A stretch of DNA of 21,858 nt from Candidatus Thorarchaeota archaeon (GCA_020355105.1 CP070658.1:1870242-1892099); one strand, 5' to 3'; positions 1 to 7,470 are shown, counted from the stretch's first letter. Numbers and translations are program-made. The notes: a model not told the origin generated them from the sequence alone.

Positions 1-850
1 GTTGTTCAAGGAGATCGATACAGCTCTGTCTGTCAAGCTCTGTGAGCTCGGACCCCTCGATCTCGAGTTCCTCTCTTGCTTTCTCAGGCAGGGCTTGTCT
101 GCTTGCCATGACTCCAACACAGTTCGATAGCGAAGTCAAGAATACGTACCAGAGCTCGGTTTCGGTGATCTCTCTACCACGATATCGCCAACGGCGCTTC
201 TCAATGTCAACATGTTCGGAGTGATCCAACAAGAATACAATTGGTTTCTCAGAGGCCTTACGCTTGTTCAGGTCTTCCAACAATGCGTCAAGAAACAGAA
301 ACTCTGCATGTCTCGGCTCCTTCCAGAATATCTCTAGCAGTCGCTCGATGTAGCCCTTACCAAGGCGAGTCTGTAGCCACTCTCCCAGATCACCGTATCT
401 TCCCTTCAGTTTCGGGGCCACCTTGGCCCCAACTGCACCAATAGCACTGCCGATACTTGCCAGAGAGCCGATGAACGGTATGGCCATCACAACTTCCTTC
501 GCCCATTCACGGCCTTTCTCTTTGACCGGCTCTACTCCCTCGACAAACCGCTGCCGAATCTGCCAGAGAACATCGAAACGCCTCAGATTCACACCGAGAA
601 GAACTGCTCCTCTTGCAATCACATTGAGCCGGTCATAGAACTCACTGTACCGTTCACAGTCGAGATGGATGGTTTCATCAATCGTACTCTTCCAGTGGTC
701 GAGAAGTGAGCTCTTTCCAATCCCGCCAATCCCGCGAAGATGGAGAACAACGCTTCGTTCCCTGCAGCGTTCAAGTGCATTGTCCATCCACTCTAGATAC
801 TCTTCTCTGTCCACGAACACGCGTTCAGTTGGCTCGTAGTGCTCGTACAT
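1..850 (-). CDS. STAND/AAA-type NTPase, N-terminal part (runs off window)
   Basis: The reading frame is open from an ATG at 850 down to position 1 with no stop, so about 283 residues are seen and the C-terminus is missing. A P-loop (GIGGIGKSS, residues 40-48) follows a short N-terminal segment. A Walker-B-like strand (FLLDHSE, Asp about 209) and a sensor-1-like 'MASR' (Arg about 251) follow in the order typical of STAND/AAA_16 NTPases. A Gly/Ala-rich hydrophobic stretch lies near residues 130-150 (IPFIGSLASIGSAIGAVGA), perhaps membrane-associated. Such proteins are signalling or defence switches whose effector or sensor domains usually lie C-terminal, here outside the window. A GGTAGAGAGG stretch just before the ATG supports the start. 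The class is fairly sure; the function is unknown. Confidence 0.8.
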   Translation of the reverse strand, partial: MYEHYEPTERVFVDREEYLEWMDNALERCRERSVVLHLRGIGGIGKSSLLDHWKSTIDETIHLDCERYSEFYDRLNVIARGAVLLGVNLRRFDVLWQIRQRFVEGVEPVKEKGREWAKEVVMAIPFIGSLASIGSAIGAVGAKVAPKLKGRYGDLGEWLQTRLGKGYIERLLEIFWKEPRHAEFLFLDALLEDLNKRKASEKPIVFLLDHSEHVDIEKRRWRYRGREITETELWYVFLTSLSNCVGVMASRQALPEKAREELEIEGSELTELDRQSCIDLLEQ

Positions 851-975
851 CCTCTCTACCCTTCATCACGCGATAGCGGGCAATAGAAGGGGTTTCACAT
901 AAGCTAGTCGGTACTCAACTCACCCATGAGTCAACCCCGCCCGCAAGCTTTGGACCTCTTACCAATCTAGAGGGA

Positions 976-1257
976 CTACTCCAACCATCTGTATCCTTTG
1001 CTTCTATGGATTATCTCAGTCACTCTGACTTCATGATCTACTACAAAGTAGATTGCTCGATAGTCACCAACTCGCAATCTGAAGAGAGGTGGTTCATCCG
1101 GAGTCACAAGTTTCTTGATGTCTACACTAGACCTTTTTCGGAAGGGGTCATCCTCGAGCCTCGTTAGAGCATCTTTGACCTTCTCTTTCTGTTTAGAGTT
1201 CAGCAGACTCAATTGTGAAACTGCAGTCTGGGAGAGCAGGACTCTAAACTTGGTCAA
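976..1257 (-). CDS. RelE/ParE-type toxin (mRNA interferase-like)
   Basis: The protein of about 93 residues has the RelE-fold pattern: an N-terminal amphipathic helix (LNSKQKEKVKDALTRLEDDP), then 'LFRLRVGDYRAIYFV' and a C-terminal 'IIHRSKGYRW'. In RelE toxins this core binds the ribosome and cleaves A-site mRNA. I chose the TTG at 1257. It gives the normal family length and sits about 10 bases after a GAGGAAGAGGAG purine tract. An upstream TTG at 1323 would add 22 unlikely residues and overlap the antitoxin by 80 bases. With this start the overlap with the antitoxin is 14 bases, typical of translational coupling. The basic residues of the GDYR and HRSKGYR motifs are intact, so the toxin looks active. 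Confidence 0.8.
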   Translation of the reverse strand: MTKFRVLLSQTAVSQLSLLNSKQKEKVKDALTRLEDDPFRKRSSVDIKKLVTPDEPPLFRLRVGDYRAIYFVVDHEVRVTEIIHRSKGYRWLE

Positions 1258-1441
1258 CTGGAACGAACTCCTCTTCCTCGAGAATTCGTCTCTGCCTTCT
1301 AGCGAATTCGACTTGTTCAGCAACTTTGAGGAGGCGGCGGATCAATTCATCGTAGGTTTCTCCCTTCCGCCCATATCTCTTCAGAAGATCACGGGTCTCT
1401 TTTGTCAGTGGAATTGTAGTCGTTTCGCCCATATCTATCAT
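1244..1441 (-). CDS. Antitoxin of RelE-type pair
   Basis: This is a 65-residue protein. The N-terminal beta-strand (TTTIPLTKETRDLLKRYGRKGETYDELIRRLL, about residues 7-38) resembles ribbon-helix-helix or VapB-like archaeal antitoxins. It is followed by an acidic helix (ILEEEEFVPV) suited to neutralising the basic toxin. It lies directly upstream of the RelE-type gene and overlaps it by 14 bases. The start is ATG 1441 or the in-frame ATG 1432; the TATA-like box at 1463-1470 favours 1441 with an almost leaderless mRNA. The protein probably represses its own promoter by family precedent. The class comes from size, fold pattern and context, not from a close family match. Confidence 0.75.
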   Translation of the reverse strand: MIDMGETTTIPLTKETRDLLKRYGRKGETYDELIRRLLKVAEQVEFARRQRRILEEEEFVPVDQV

Positions 1442-1443
1442 GA

Positions 1444-1470
1444 CTTATAATATTGATAATTGCTTATAAT
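1444..1470 (-). promoter_or_regulatory. Toxin-antitoxin promoter with duplicated TATA-like box
   Basis: The octamer CTTATAAT (plus strand) occurs at 1444-1451 and again at 1463-1470, 19 bases apart. On the minus strand each reads ATTATAAG, a good archaeal TATA box. The distal copy sits about 26 bases before ATG 1441. The proximal copy could be an operator for the ribbon-helix-helix antitoxin or an alternative promoter. Confidence 0.55.
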
Positions 1471-1705
1471 CTCGTTGGAATTGGACCGATTGTCACTTTC
1501 AGATTTTACAGAGAGTCTTCTCGCTCATGATCGATTGTTGCAGAATGAAGAGGCGCTCAACAGTGAGCGGCCATTGCAAGTGCCAAATTGGCGTTGGGCA
1601 ACCTGACGATAGCACTCGTTCCCAGTCGAGAAATCTCATTGTAACGGTTTATGAACGGAAGATGCCTATTACTCATGAAGACTATCTGTACTGGCGGGAT
1701 GCACC

Positions 1706-1933
1706 ATGGAAAGGTATTACCTTGCCTGGACCTTATTTGGACTCATCCTCATCGCAGGCGGTATTATCATAGGGGCTTTTCCATGGCATTCCCGTCGTAT
1801 GTACCCATTTGGTGGTGGCGTAGGCTGGACGTTTGTAGTCCCGATTGGGATTGTACTTGTCCTGTTTGGTCTACTTGCCTATTACACGGAACGAGAGGAA
1901 GCCCGTCAATCAAGCCCAGACCCAGCCCAGTGA
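1706..1933 (+). CDS. Small two-helix membrane protein, unknown function
   Basis: This 75-residue protein has two predicted membrane helices (about residues 5-24, WTLFGLILIAGGIIIGAF, and 40-60, WTFVVPIGIVLVLFGLLAYY) and a short charged C-terminal tail. A Shine-Dalgarno-like GGCGGGA lies 7 bases before the ATG. A TATA-like stretch (GGTTTATGAA) lies about 55 bases upstream. I do not recognise a family. It faces the convergent minus-strand membrane protein gene ending at 1940, with only 6 bases between the stops. The hydrophobic pattern and start signal support a real gene; function cannot be assigned. Confidence 0.6.
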   Translation: MERYYLAWTLFGLILIAGGIIIGAFPWHSRRMYPFGGGVGWTFVVPIGIVLVLFGLLAYYTEREEARQSSPDPAQ

Positions 1934-1939
1934 CGATAT

Positions 1940-2185
1940 CTAGCCCCTTTTGGACCTATACCAATCGATGAGCAAGGTCAAACCTATCAGGCTCACTACA
2001 AAGCCAACTACTATGCTTGAGAAGCCCACAAAGACACCGGAAGAAACGATCACCTGAGATAGATAGTCGGGAGGGAGAGGGTCCGTTGCCAGCAGTTCTA
2101 GATAGACATAGAATCCGACAACAATGGACACCACACCCACCAATACCATCAGCGATCCATACCTCTTCTTCTCTTCTTGCTCCAT
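1940..2185 (-). CDS. Small two-helix membrane protein, unknown function
   Basis: This 81-residue protein starts with a charged segment (MEQEEKKRYGS) and has two membrane helices (about residues 12-32 and 44-72) separated by a short acidic/proline loop. The ATG at 2185 follows GAGAGGGTGAAAG, a good ribosome binding site with 4-5 bases of spacing. It lies 11 bases downstream of the 227-residue gene, so the two are probably co-transcribed and may form one membrane assembly. No family is recognised. Confidence 0.65.
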   Translation of the reverse strand: MEQEEKKRYGSLMVLVGVVSIVVGFYVYLELLATDPLPPDYLSQVIVSSGVFVGFSSIVVGFVVSLIGLTLLIDWYRSKRG

Positions 2186-2196
2186 CTTTCACCCTC

Positions 2197-2880
2197 TCAA
2201 GAATTCCAATGGGCTGTTCTATTGACAAATATGTTGAGTGTTTCAGTCCAGATTATCTTTCTTACTCCCTGATAATGAACAAGCCACTCAGAAACCAAGA
2301 CCACGGTGAGGTTCACGTCTGCACCGGGTATGGTTCTCACTATCAATTCGAAGTCCAGCTTGTTCGAGTAAAGCTGTGGCTTGAATTCCCCAGAATCCGG
2401 GGCCACTTCAAAGCGCCACTGAAAGTCCCCACCCCATGAGTTGTTGAAGGAAGTAGTCATCAGCACAGCACCAGCTCCATGGTATTCACTCCAAGTGGCT
2501 AGCATCTGGTCTCTAGTGGTGAAATTGAGGACTGAGTTGCCACCTAGTATTCTCGTTCCTTCTTCTGTACCTGAAACCATCTCGTGGAAATACAACTCGT
2601 AGTAGTCATATCCATCCAAAGAGTCGTTGGGAAAGCGAACCTCCCAGGTGAATGACATTGTGCCCACAGTTATGTTGTCATCTGAGATTACTCTGTGATA
2701 GAGAATTACATACTGTCCCAAAGTCACGTCATCCCAACTGACTGGATCACTCTGAACATGTTCTATGGATGGCACGTTCAGCATGATGACGACTGAGATT
2801 GACAACACCACAAGGGCCACCCCTGCGGCGGCGACTTTCACCTTCGAAGATGAGGCTGAACTCGAAGCGGCTTCTCTCAT
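2197..2880 (-). CDS. Membrane-anchored extracytoplasmic protein, unknown function
   Basis: This 227-residue protein has a Ser/Ala-rich, mildly basic N-terminus, then one strong hydrophobic helix (about residues 14-34, VAAAGVALVVLSISVVIMLNV). A beta-rich soluble region follows with several N-x-S/T sequons (DNIT, LNFT, FNNS, VNLT, VNRT), so the bulk probably lies outside the cell as a signal-anchored domain. A TATA-like CTTATATCGG (minus strand, about 2942-2952) gives a plausible start of transcription about 40 bases before ATG 2880. It is first in a two-gene unit with the 81-residue membrane protein. No catalytic motif is visible and no family is recognised. Confidence 0.7.
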   Translation of the reverse strand: MREAASSSASSSKVKVAAAGVALVVLSISVVIMLNVPSIEHVQSDPVSWDDVTLGQYVILYHRVISDDNITVGTMSFTWEVRFPNDSLDGYDYYELYFHEMVSGTEEGTRILGGNSVLNFTTRDQMLATWSEYHGAGAVLMTTSFNNSWGGDFQWRFEVAPDSGEFKPQLYSNKLDFELIVRTIPGADVNLTVVLVSEWLVHYQGVRKIIWTETLNIFVNRTAHWNS

Positions 2881-3018
2881 CGTCAGTTACGACTTCCCGG
2901 CGACTACAGAATTGGTGAAACCAACCATATCTTCTGTGTCTACCGATATAAGGACTAGGAATGGAACCCAAGGTGGAGAGTATTATTAGGGAACGCATCG
3001 AGGACATCAACGAGGGAG

Positions 3019-4656
3019 ATGAGAAATCTCGGAGCATATGTCACACTGCTCATGGCACTACTACTCTGTAGTTACTTGCTAGTGGCATACGTGCCTGGAT
3101 TGCTGACAGTTCCACGGAGTGAGAGTGAGGTCATACTCGGCACTCCGGACAACGATGTTTCAGAAGACATGGCCATTGACAGTGAGGGGAATGTCATCGT
3201 TGTAGGTAGGAGTGAAACTGATTTTGAAACTGGTCGGTTCTTCATGGTGAAGGTGTCCTCCGAGGGTCAAGAGTTATGGAGAAAGATCTGGAACGAATCT
3301 ATGAATGACGTGCTCGTGAGTGTGATTGTTGATTCACTGGACAACATCATTGTCGCAGGAGCTGTCCGGAGTTCTGACCTAGAGGAGCAGATGGGCATTG
3401 TAATCAAGATGAGTCCAGACGGGGATGAGCTGTGGTCGTTTGAGATACCTGGTCTCCGGTATGACGGATGGCCTATCGCCTACAGCCAAGCGGCAGACTT
3501 CCTAGGACTAGAGATGGCTCTTCACACTGATGACATCTTTATGATAGGAAACATTGACGACAGCAGCCACAAGACCTTGGTGATGCGCCTGAACTCTTCA
3601 GGCTCTGTCACATGGCAGAATGAGTGGTTTGGCCCCGCACATCAGAATGGAACTAGGGCCACTGATTCTTGGCTAACCAGCCGGAATACAATCATGGTTA
3701 CAGGTCTGATATACGGGACAGAGGACCCATACTGGCCCTACGTAGGATCATTCCTGGCCGAGTTCGACCTCAACGGAACGGAGATCTGGAACAGCACCTC
3801 AGGCGAGTATTGGGGTAGTTACGAGATTGCCGAGGATCGGTTTGTAACAGCGACACACGGGATGTCGATAGAACGCGTAGCCTGCTATACTTACGACCTC
3901 AACAAGACTTGGGAGTTTGACATTGACCCAGGAGAGCACTATTCTGTCATAGTCAGAGGATTCAGTCTGAATGGGACAGATGGCCTGATTGGGTGGGGCA
4001 GAGTCACAAGCCTACTTGCAGGCTCGCCGGTAACTAGGTCCTTCTCCGCGAAATTCTCGGGTCCTCAGCCCCCACAGATCTTGGTATTCAGCTGTTCTCT
4101 AGACGGCGTTCTTCAGTGGACTGACTTCCTAGTAGAGGGCAGAATGACCGAGCCCTGTGGTTGCACATTCGATAATGAGGATCGATTAGTCATCGCAGGT
4201 CACACAAGTTCATGGAGCTGGGAGGAGAATGACTTCATCGTGGTCTTCGGCTTCAGACTCACACCAGTCCCCCCGCACTATGACATGGTGCTGCTGGGTT
4301 TCTTTCCAATCCTCAACCTTCTAGTCGTCGGGATTGCCGAGGAAGTCGAAACCCTGTTTGTCACTAGTAGAGCCGGTTTCGATTCCAAACAGGGTCCGAG
4401 AAGTGCCAAGAGGTATGCAAAGGCGACCATTATAGTAGAAACAGCATTCCTCATCGTCTTAACCTCCCTTCTCGGGGGCTATGGTGGAGGGGGACCACCC
4501 TCTCCGTTAGCATACCTCCCTGAATGGGTGTCTTGGTTATTCTGGAGTCTGCCAGTCGGAATCCTGACTCTAATAGTCCTCTATGTCGGAATCTCGACAA
4601 GACAAGAAAGGATTGCTGCGAGAACAGATGCCGGAAGCAACGAAGCGGAAAGTTAG
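3019..4656 (+). CDS. Membrane-anchored beta-propeller-like repeat protein
   Basis: This 545-residue protein begins with a signal anchor (about residues 5-30). An extracytoplasmic region follows, built of repeats of the type 'D..GN.IVVGRS....G.FFMVKVSSEGQELW' and 'D..DNIIVAGAVRS......VIKMSPDGDELW', the pattern of SBBP/delta-60-like beta-propeller blades. Several N-x-S/T sequons fit surface exposure. The C-terminal 120 residues hold hydrophobic segments (near MVLLGFFPILNLLVVGIA, TIIVETAFLIVLTSLLGG and WLFWSLPVGILTLIVLYVG), then a charged tail. GAGGG lies just before the ATG, and a TATA-like TATTATTAGG sits about 35 bases upstream. It is divergent from the anchored protein at 2197-2880. It is likely a surface protein; ligand unknown. 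Confidence 0.75.
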   Translation: MRNLGAYVTLLMALLLCSYLLVAYVPGLLTVPRSESEVILGTPDNDVSEDMAIDSEGNVIVVGRSETDFETGRFFMVKVSSEGQELWRKIWNESMNDVLVSVIVDSLDNIIVAGAVRSSDLEEQMGIVIKMSPDGDELWSFEIPGLRYDGWPIAYSQAADFLGLEMALHTDDIFMIGNIDDSSHKTLVMRLNSSGSVTWQNEWFGPAHQNGTRATDSWLTSRNTIMVTGLIYGTEDPYWPYVGSFLAEFDLNGTEIWNSTSGEYWGSYEIAEDRFVTATHGMSIERVACYTYDLNKTWEFDIDPGEHYSVIVRGFSLNGTDGLIGWGRVTSLLAGSPVTRSFSAKFSGPQPPQILVFSCSLDGVLQWTDFLVEGRMTEPCGCTFDNEDRLVIAGHTSSWSWEENDFIVVFGFRLTPVPPHYDMVLLGFFPILNLLVVGIAEEVETLFVTSRAGFDSKQGPRSAKRYAKATIIVETAFLIVLTSLLGGYGGGGPPSPLAYLPEWVSWLFWSLPVGILTLIVLYVGISTRQERIAARTDAGSNEAES

Positions 4657-4667
4657 ACGCCTCTAAC

Positions 4668-4675
4668 ATTTATTA
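4668..4675 (+). promoter_or_regulatory. TATA-like box of the methyltransferase gene
   Basis: ATTTATTA lies 22-29 bases before ATG 4697, the spacing expected for a leaderless archaeal transcript. It lies just after the stop of the upstream gene (4656), so the downstream gene probably has its own promoter. Confidence 0.5.
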
Positions 4676-4696
4676 GGTTCAGAGGCATTTCGGTTG

Positions 4697-5308
4697 ATGG
4701 GCGCTGATGAAATGACCATCGAGATGGAGTTGTTTCCCGAACTTGAACTGGGACTATACAACGGCTGGATTCTGTTCGTGATACTTGTTGCCGCAGAGGT
4801 TCTGATGTTCTTGTTATTCCCTCGAGATGTAGTTTCAAGGCTAACTGACTTTGACAGGTCCAAATGGAGCAAGAGCCAGAGAATATCCTTTGCCCTTGGA
4901 AAGACATTCTCGCTCATCTGCATCATACTAATCGTGCTCACTCCACTGAAGCTAGGAACCATCGGTCTTGGACTGGGCATTGCTATCTTCGCGATTGGTC
5001 TCACAGGTCTTGCTGCATCAGTGATTACGTTCAGGAGGACGTCCCCAGACAGACCTGTCACCACTGGACCTTACCGTTTCTCTCGCCATCCTCAGCAAGT
5101 GTCGTTATTCACCATCTTCACCGGCATTTCAATTGCCATTGGATCATGGGTAGCATTCTTGGCCTTGATTCTCTCTCGGCTGCTCAACAGCGCTGGTGAT
5201 AGGGCAGAAGAACAGGCATGCCTGGAGTATTATGGTGACTCGTATCAGGAGTATATGGAACGAGTCCCACGCTATCTCCTATTTGGGGGTCGAACCGATA
5301 GCAACTAG
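4697..5308 (+). CDS. Isoprenylcysteine carboxyl methyltransferase-like integral membrane protein
   Basis: This 203-residue multi-pass protein has helices near residues 20-40, 65-85, 88-110 and 138-160. Its C-terminal half carries the ICMT/PEMT signature: 'GPYRFSRHPQQVS' (about residues 122-134), the SAM-binding RHPxY-like motif with Gln-Gln in place of the usual Tyr pair. It ends with 'DRAEEQACLEYYGDSYQEYMERVPRYL', the typical E-E...YG..Y..Y...VPR ending. Family members methylate prenylcysteine, phospholipids or other membrane-embedded substrates using SAM; the substrate here cannot be told. ATG 4697 fits the TATA-like box at 4668-4675; a TTG at 4694 is also in frame. Confidence 0.8.
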   Translation: MGADEMTIEMELFPELELGLYNGWILFVILVAAEVLMFLLFPRDVVSRLTDFDRSKWSKSQRISFALGKTFSLICIILIVLTPLKLGTIGLGLGIAIFAIGLTGLAASVITFRRTSPDRPVTTGPYRFSRHPQQVSLFTIFTGISIAIGSWVAFLALILSRLLNSAGDRAEEQACLEYYGDSYQEYMERVPRYLLFGGRTDSN

Positions 5309-5345
5309 CAAGCACCTTATCTTGACCTGTGACCAATGGGTCAAC

Positions 5346-5687
5346 ATGCGGATAGACAACTATCGATTTGGCAGCATTGTAGTCGATGGCCGAGAGTACA
5401 AGAATGATGTCATCATCTTCCCCGACCATGTCGAGAGTGATTGGTGGCGGAGGAGTGGGCACGAGCTCTGTGTGGAGGACCTTGTTTCTGTCCTTGATTT
5501 TGGACCACGAACATTGATTGTTGGCACTGGACACAATGGCAGAATGAAGGTGCTGGATGAAACGACCGACAGACTGAGGGCAATCGGCTGCGAACTGGTA
5601 GCGAAAAAGACCAAGGAGGCCTGTGAGGTCTACAACTCGTGCAGAGATGAGGATGGAGTCGTCGCCTGCCTGCATCTGACATGCTGA
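5346..5687 (+). CDS. Mth938/NDUFAF3-domain protein
   Basis: This 113-residue protein matches the Mth938 (DUF498) pattern. It opens with 'IDNYRFGSIVVDGREYKNDVIIFPDHVESDWWR', continues with 'RTLIVGTGHNGRMKVLDETTDRLRAIGCELVAKKTKEACEVYN', the conserved GTG..G and T..A...YN elements, and ends in a Cys-rich tail (CLHLTC). Eukaryotic relatives (NDUFAF3, AAMDC) include a complex I assembly factor; archaeal function is unknown. I chose ATG 5346 because it gives the family length and removes an implausible N-terminal extension overlapping the upstream methyltransferase gene. A CTTATCTTGAC tract 30 bases upstream is a weak promoter candidate. Confidence 0.75.
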   Translation: MRIDNYRFGSIVVDGREYKNDVIIFPDHVESDWWRRSGHELCVEDLVSVLDFGPRTLIVGTGHNGRMKVLDETTDRLRAIGCELVAKKTKEACEVYNSCRDEDGVVACLHLTC

Positions 5688-5817
5688 GTAGTGAGGGCAG
5701 ACCATCTCAATCCAAGTCGATATGAACTAAAATCATTACAACCCCAAACACAAAGATGCAGTACTTTATGATACACACATCCTTCTAGCCACGAAGGTCA
5801 ATCGAGATGAACGCCAG

Positions 5818-6075
5818 ATGATTGTAGAAGTGTCGCTCCTAATTGCCATCTACTCAATCTGGATACTACTTCTGGTCAATGCAATGGTATCAACAGAGGA
5901 GATTTCTCTCACCATTGCCACTCTTCCGTTCATAGTGACATTTCCGATTGCACTACTTCTCTCAGTGGCTGCGGAGGTATTCATCCCAGGCATCCTCGGT
6001 GTTGACATCCTCCTAACAGCCGTCATCGGAATCCTACTTTTTGTGAGATGGGTGATGGCGATCGTTGGCGAGTAG
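5818..6075 (+). CDS. Small membrane protein, unknown function
   Basis: This 85-residue, almost wholly hydrophobic protein has three probable helices (about residues 3-22, 31-52 and 58-82), with the only charged cluster in the first loop (STEE). A TATA-like CTTTATGAT lies about 50 bases upstream. The spacing to the following methyltransferase (about 70 bases) would allow co-transcription. I recognise no family; support is the hydrophobic periodicity and lack of a better overlapping frame. Confidence 0.5.
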   Translation: MIVEVSLLIAIYSIWILLLVNAMVSTEEISLTIATLPFIVTFPIALLLSVAAEVFIPGILGVDILLTAVIGILLFVRWVMAIVGE

Positions 6076-6143
6076 TAGTCAACTGAACCTGCCCATTGAT
6101 TCATATCTGCGCTCATGCAACAGTGCAGAGAAGGTGGGTCGGT

Positions 6144-6902
6144 TTGACAGACAAGAGTGAAACTCCTTGGCATGAGAACGACGAGATGTGGGAGGTGGCT
6201 GCTCCACTTATGTTCAACGAAACAAGGCTTGCCCAGGCACCTAGAGAGGTCGACAGCCTTACATCACTCCTAGATATTCAACCCGATGACAGAATCCTTG
6301 ACCTCTGTTGTGGAGTAGGCAGACACTCACTTGAGTTCGCTCGAAGAGGTCACAAGGTCGTAGGTGTGGACCGTACCAAATCCTACCTGGAAAGAGCAAG
6401 GGCAAGCGCGGCCGATGAGAATCTGGACATTGAATTCGTACTAGAGGACATGAGATCGTTTCGCAGAGAGAGTGCTTTCGACGTCACCTTGAGCATGTTC
6501 ACGTCCTTCGGTTACTTCGAGGACCCGGAGGATCAGATGAGAGTACTGAGGAACATCCACTTTTCTCTAGAACCCGGAGGAAGATTCGTCTATCAATCGT
6601 TTGGCAAGGAAGTACTCGCTAGGATATTCCTCCCTAAGGATTGGGAAGAATACGACAAAGGTTTCGTACTGTACGAGAGAAAGGCAATCAATGACTGGTC
6701 AATGATGCACAACAAGTGGCACTTCATTGAAAGAGAAGGAAAGATTCACACATGGGAGTTCCAGCACTGGATCTATTCAGCTGCAGAGATGAAGGGCATG
6801 CTGATAGACGCAGGTTTCTCAGAGGCTCGAGTCTACGGGAACCTAGATGGCGCTGCATACGACAATGAGGCCACTTTCATCGTTGCAGTCGGCACAAAAT
6901 GA
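6144..6902 (+). CDS. Class I SAM-dependent methyltransferase
   Basis: The protein of about 252 residues has the Rossmann methyltransferase fold. Motif I is 'ILDLCCGVGRHSLE' (about residues 51-64), then 'VVGVDRTKSYLERAR', 'IEFVLEDMRSF', and a motif IV-like 'FDVTLSMFTSFGYFED'. The C-terminal half ('YSAAEMKGMLIDAGFSEARVYGNLDG') is the usual closing lobe. The substrate is unknown: the family includes small-molecule and tRNA or protein enzymes. I chose TTG 6144 because AGGTGGG precedes it by 5-6 bases; the longer version from TTG 6096 adds 16 residues unlike the family. It converges on S27ae, with 30 bases between stop codons. Confidence 0.8.
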   Translation: MTDKSETPWHENDEMWEVAAPLMFNETRLAQAPREVDSLTSLLDIQPDDRILDLCCGVGRHSLEFARRGHKVVGVDRTKSYLERARASAADENLDIEFVLEDMRSFRRESAFDVTLSMFTSFGYFEDPEDQMRVLRNIHFSLEPGGRFVYQSFGKEVLARIFLPKDWEEYDKGFVLYERKAINDWSMMHNKWHFIEREGKIHTWEFQHWIYSAAEMKGMLIDAGFSEARVYGNLDGAAYDNEATFIVAVGTK

Positions 6903-6932
6903 CGCTTCTTAGAAACTGTTGAAGAGAACCGT

Positions 6933-7109
6933 TCAATCAGTATTCTGTTTCGTTCCCTTGCGCTTAAACTCGGTATAGCCACATCTTCCGCACGCGAATC
7001 GGTCAAAATGCTCAGCCATGAATGTCCCTTTCTCACATCGCGGACATGTCCTCTTCAAGGTAGCTACTTCGCCTGTCTTCGGGTCTACTTTGTAGAGTTT
7101 GTTTCCCAT
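6933..7109 (-). CDS. rps27ae: 30S ribosomal protein S27ae
   Basis: This 58-residue protein is too short for many gene finders. It carries the C4 zinc ribbon of S27ae: 'CPRC' (Cys22, Cys25) and 'CGRC' (Cys40, Cys43), separated by 'EKGTFMAEHFDRFA', and a basic C-terminus (EFKRKGTKQ). It is a small-subunit protein; in eukaryotes it is made as a ubiquitin fusion, which is not seen here. Its ATG at 7109 follows directly after the S24e stop (7110-7112) with no gap, so the two are co-translated. In many archaea Kae1 follows this gene; here the neighbour is a convergent methyltransferase. Confidence 0.93.
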   Translation of the reverse strand: MGNKLYKVDPKTGEVATLKRTCPRCEKGTFMAEHFDRFACGRCGYTEFKRKGTKQNTD

Positions 7110-7406
7110 CTATGATTCTCCCTCTTTCTTCGATTCATGCCTCTTCAAGACGTATGGAAGCTCTGCCTTTTTCATCCGTTCAGGGTCTGTGTATATCCTG
7201 GCGGTTCCCTCTGTCACTCCGATACCAAACTTGGTGACAAGGTTTCGAATCACCACCGTGGATGCATCAGCGTCGAAATGCGCCACAATCTTCGCCTTCA
7301 CATCCGCCCTGCTAGGAGTGGTTCCACCAACATGTTCCACCTTGAACTCGATCTCTTTCCTAGCAAGAGGCTTGTTTTCTCTTTCCTGAAGAATCTCTAC
7401 CTTCAT
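7110..7406 (-). CDS. rps24e: 30S ribosomal protein S24e
   Basis: The protein of about 98 residues matches S24e: 'KVEILQERENKPLARKEIEFKVEHVGGTTPSRADVKAKIVA' is the typical N-terminal beta-hairpin with the TPSR motif, and 'VVIRNLVTKFGIGVTEGTARIYTDPERMKKAELPYVLKR' is the conserved C-terminal half. I prefer ATG 7406, which begins MKVEIL as in relatives; in-frame ATGs at 7412 and 7421 would add 2 or 5 residues. It has its own TATA-like box at 7471-7478 and a short hairpin (7424-7441) close to the start, so it can probably be transcribed separately from Spt4/Rpo7. Confidence 0.93.
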   Translation of the reverse strand: MKVEILQERENKPLARKEIEFKVEHVGGTTPSRADVKAKIVAHFDADASTVVIRNLVTKFGIGVTEGTARIYTDPERMKKAELPYVLKRHESKKEGES

Positions 7407-7423
7407 TGGCATCACGTGCATCA

Positions 7424-7441
7424 GCTAGACCAATCTCTAGC
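7424..7441 (-). promoter_or_regulatory. Small hairpin abutting the S24e start
   Basis: GCTAGA at 7424-7429 and TCTAGC at 7436-7441 form a perfect 6-bp stem with a 6-base loop (GATTGG in the mRNA). The stem ends 2 bases before ATG 7421 and 17 bases before ATG 7406. It could affect start choice or translation; no family of leaders is recognised. Confidence 0.4.
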
Positions 7442-7470
7442 ATGGGTCAGCCATCCGACCTTGGGTTGTC

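Noticed and set aside
42..638. Three plus-strand open frames
   Set aside because: They lie antisense to the long open minus-strand NTPase frame, which has intact Walker motifs; their own sequences show no family pattern.
1244..1323. Longer RelE toxin start at TTG 1323
   Set aside because: It would overlap the antitoxin by 80 bases and add residues outside the family; TTG 1257 has a good ribosome binding site and normal length.
5196..5345. N-terminal extension of the Mth938 protein from 5196
   Set aside because: It is out-of-family sequence overlapping the methyltransferase gene; ATG 5346 gives the standard length.
5184..5705. 173-residue minus-strand open frame
   Set aside because: It overlaps the Mth938-domain gene and the methyltransferase end on the other strand, both of which match families; this frame does not.
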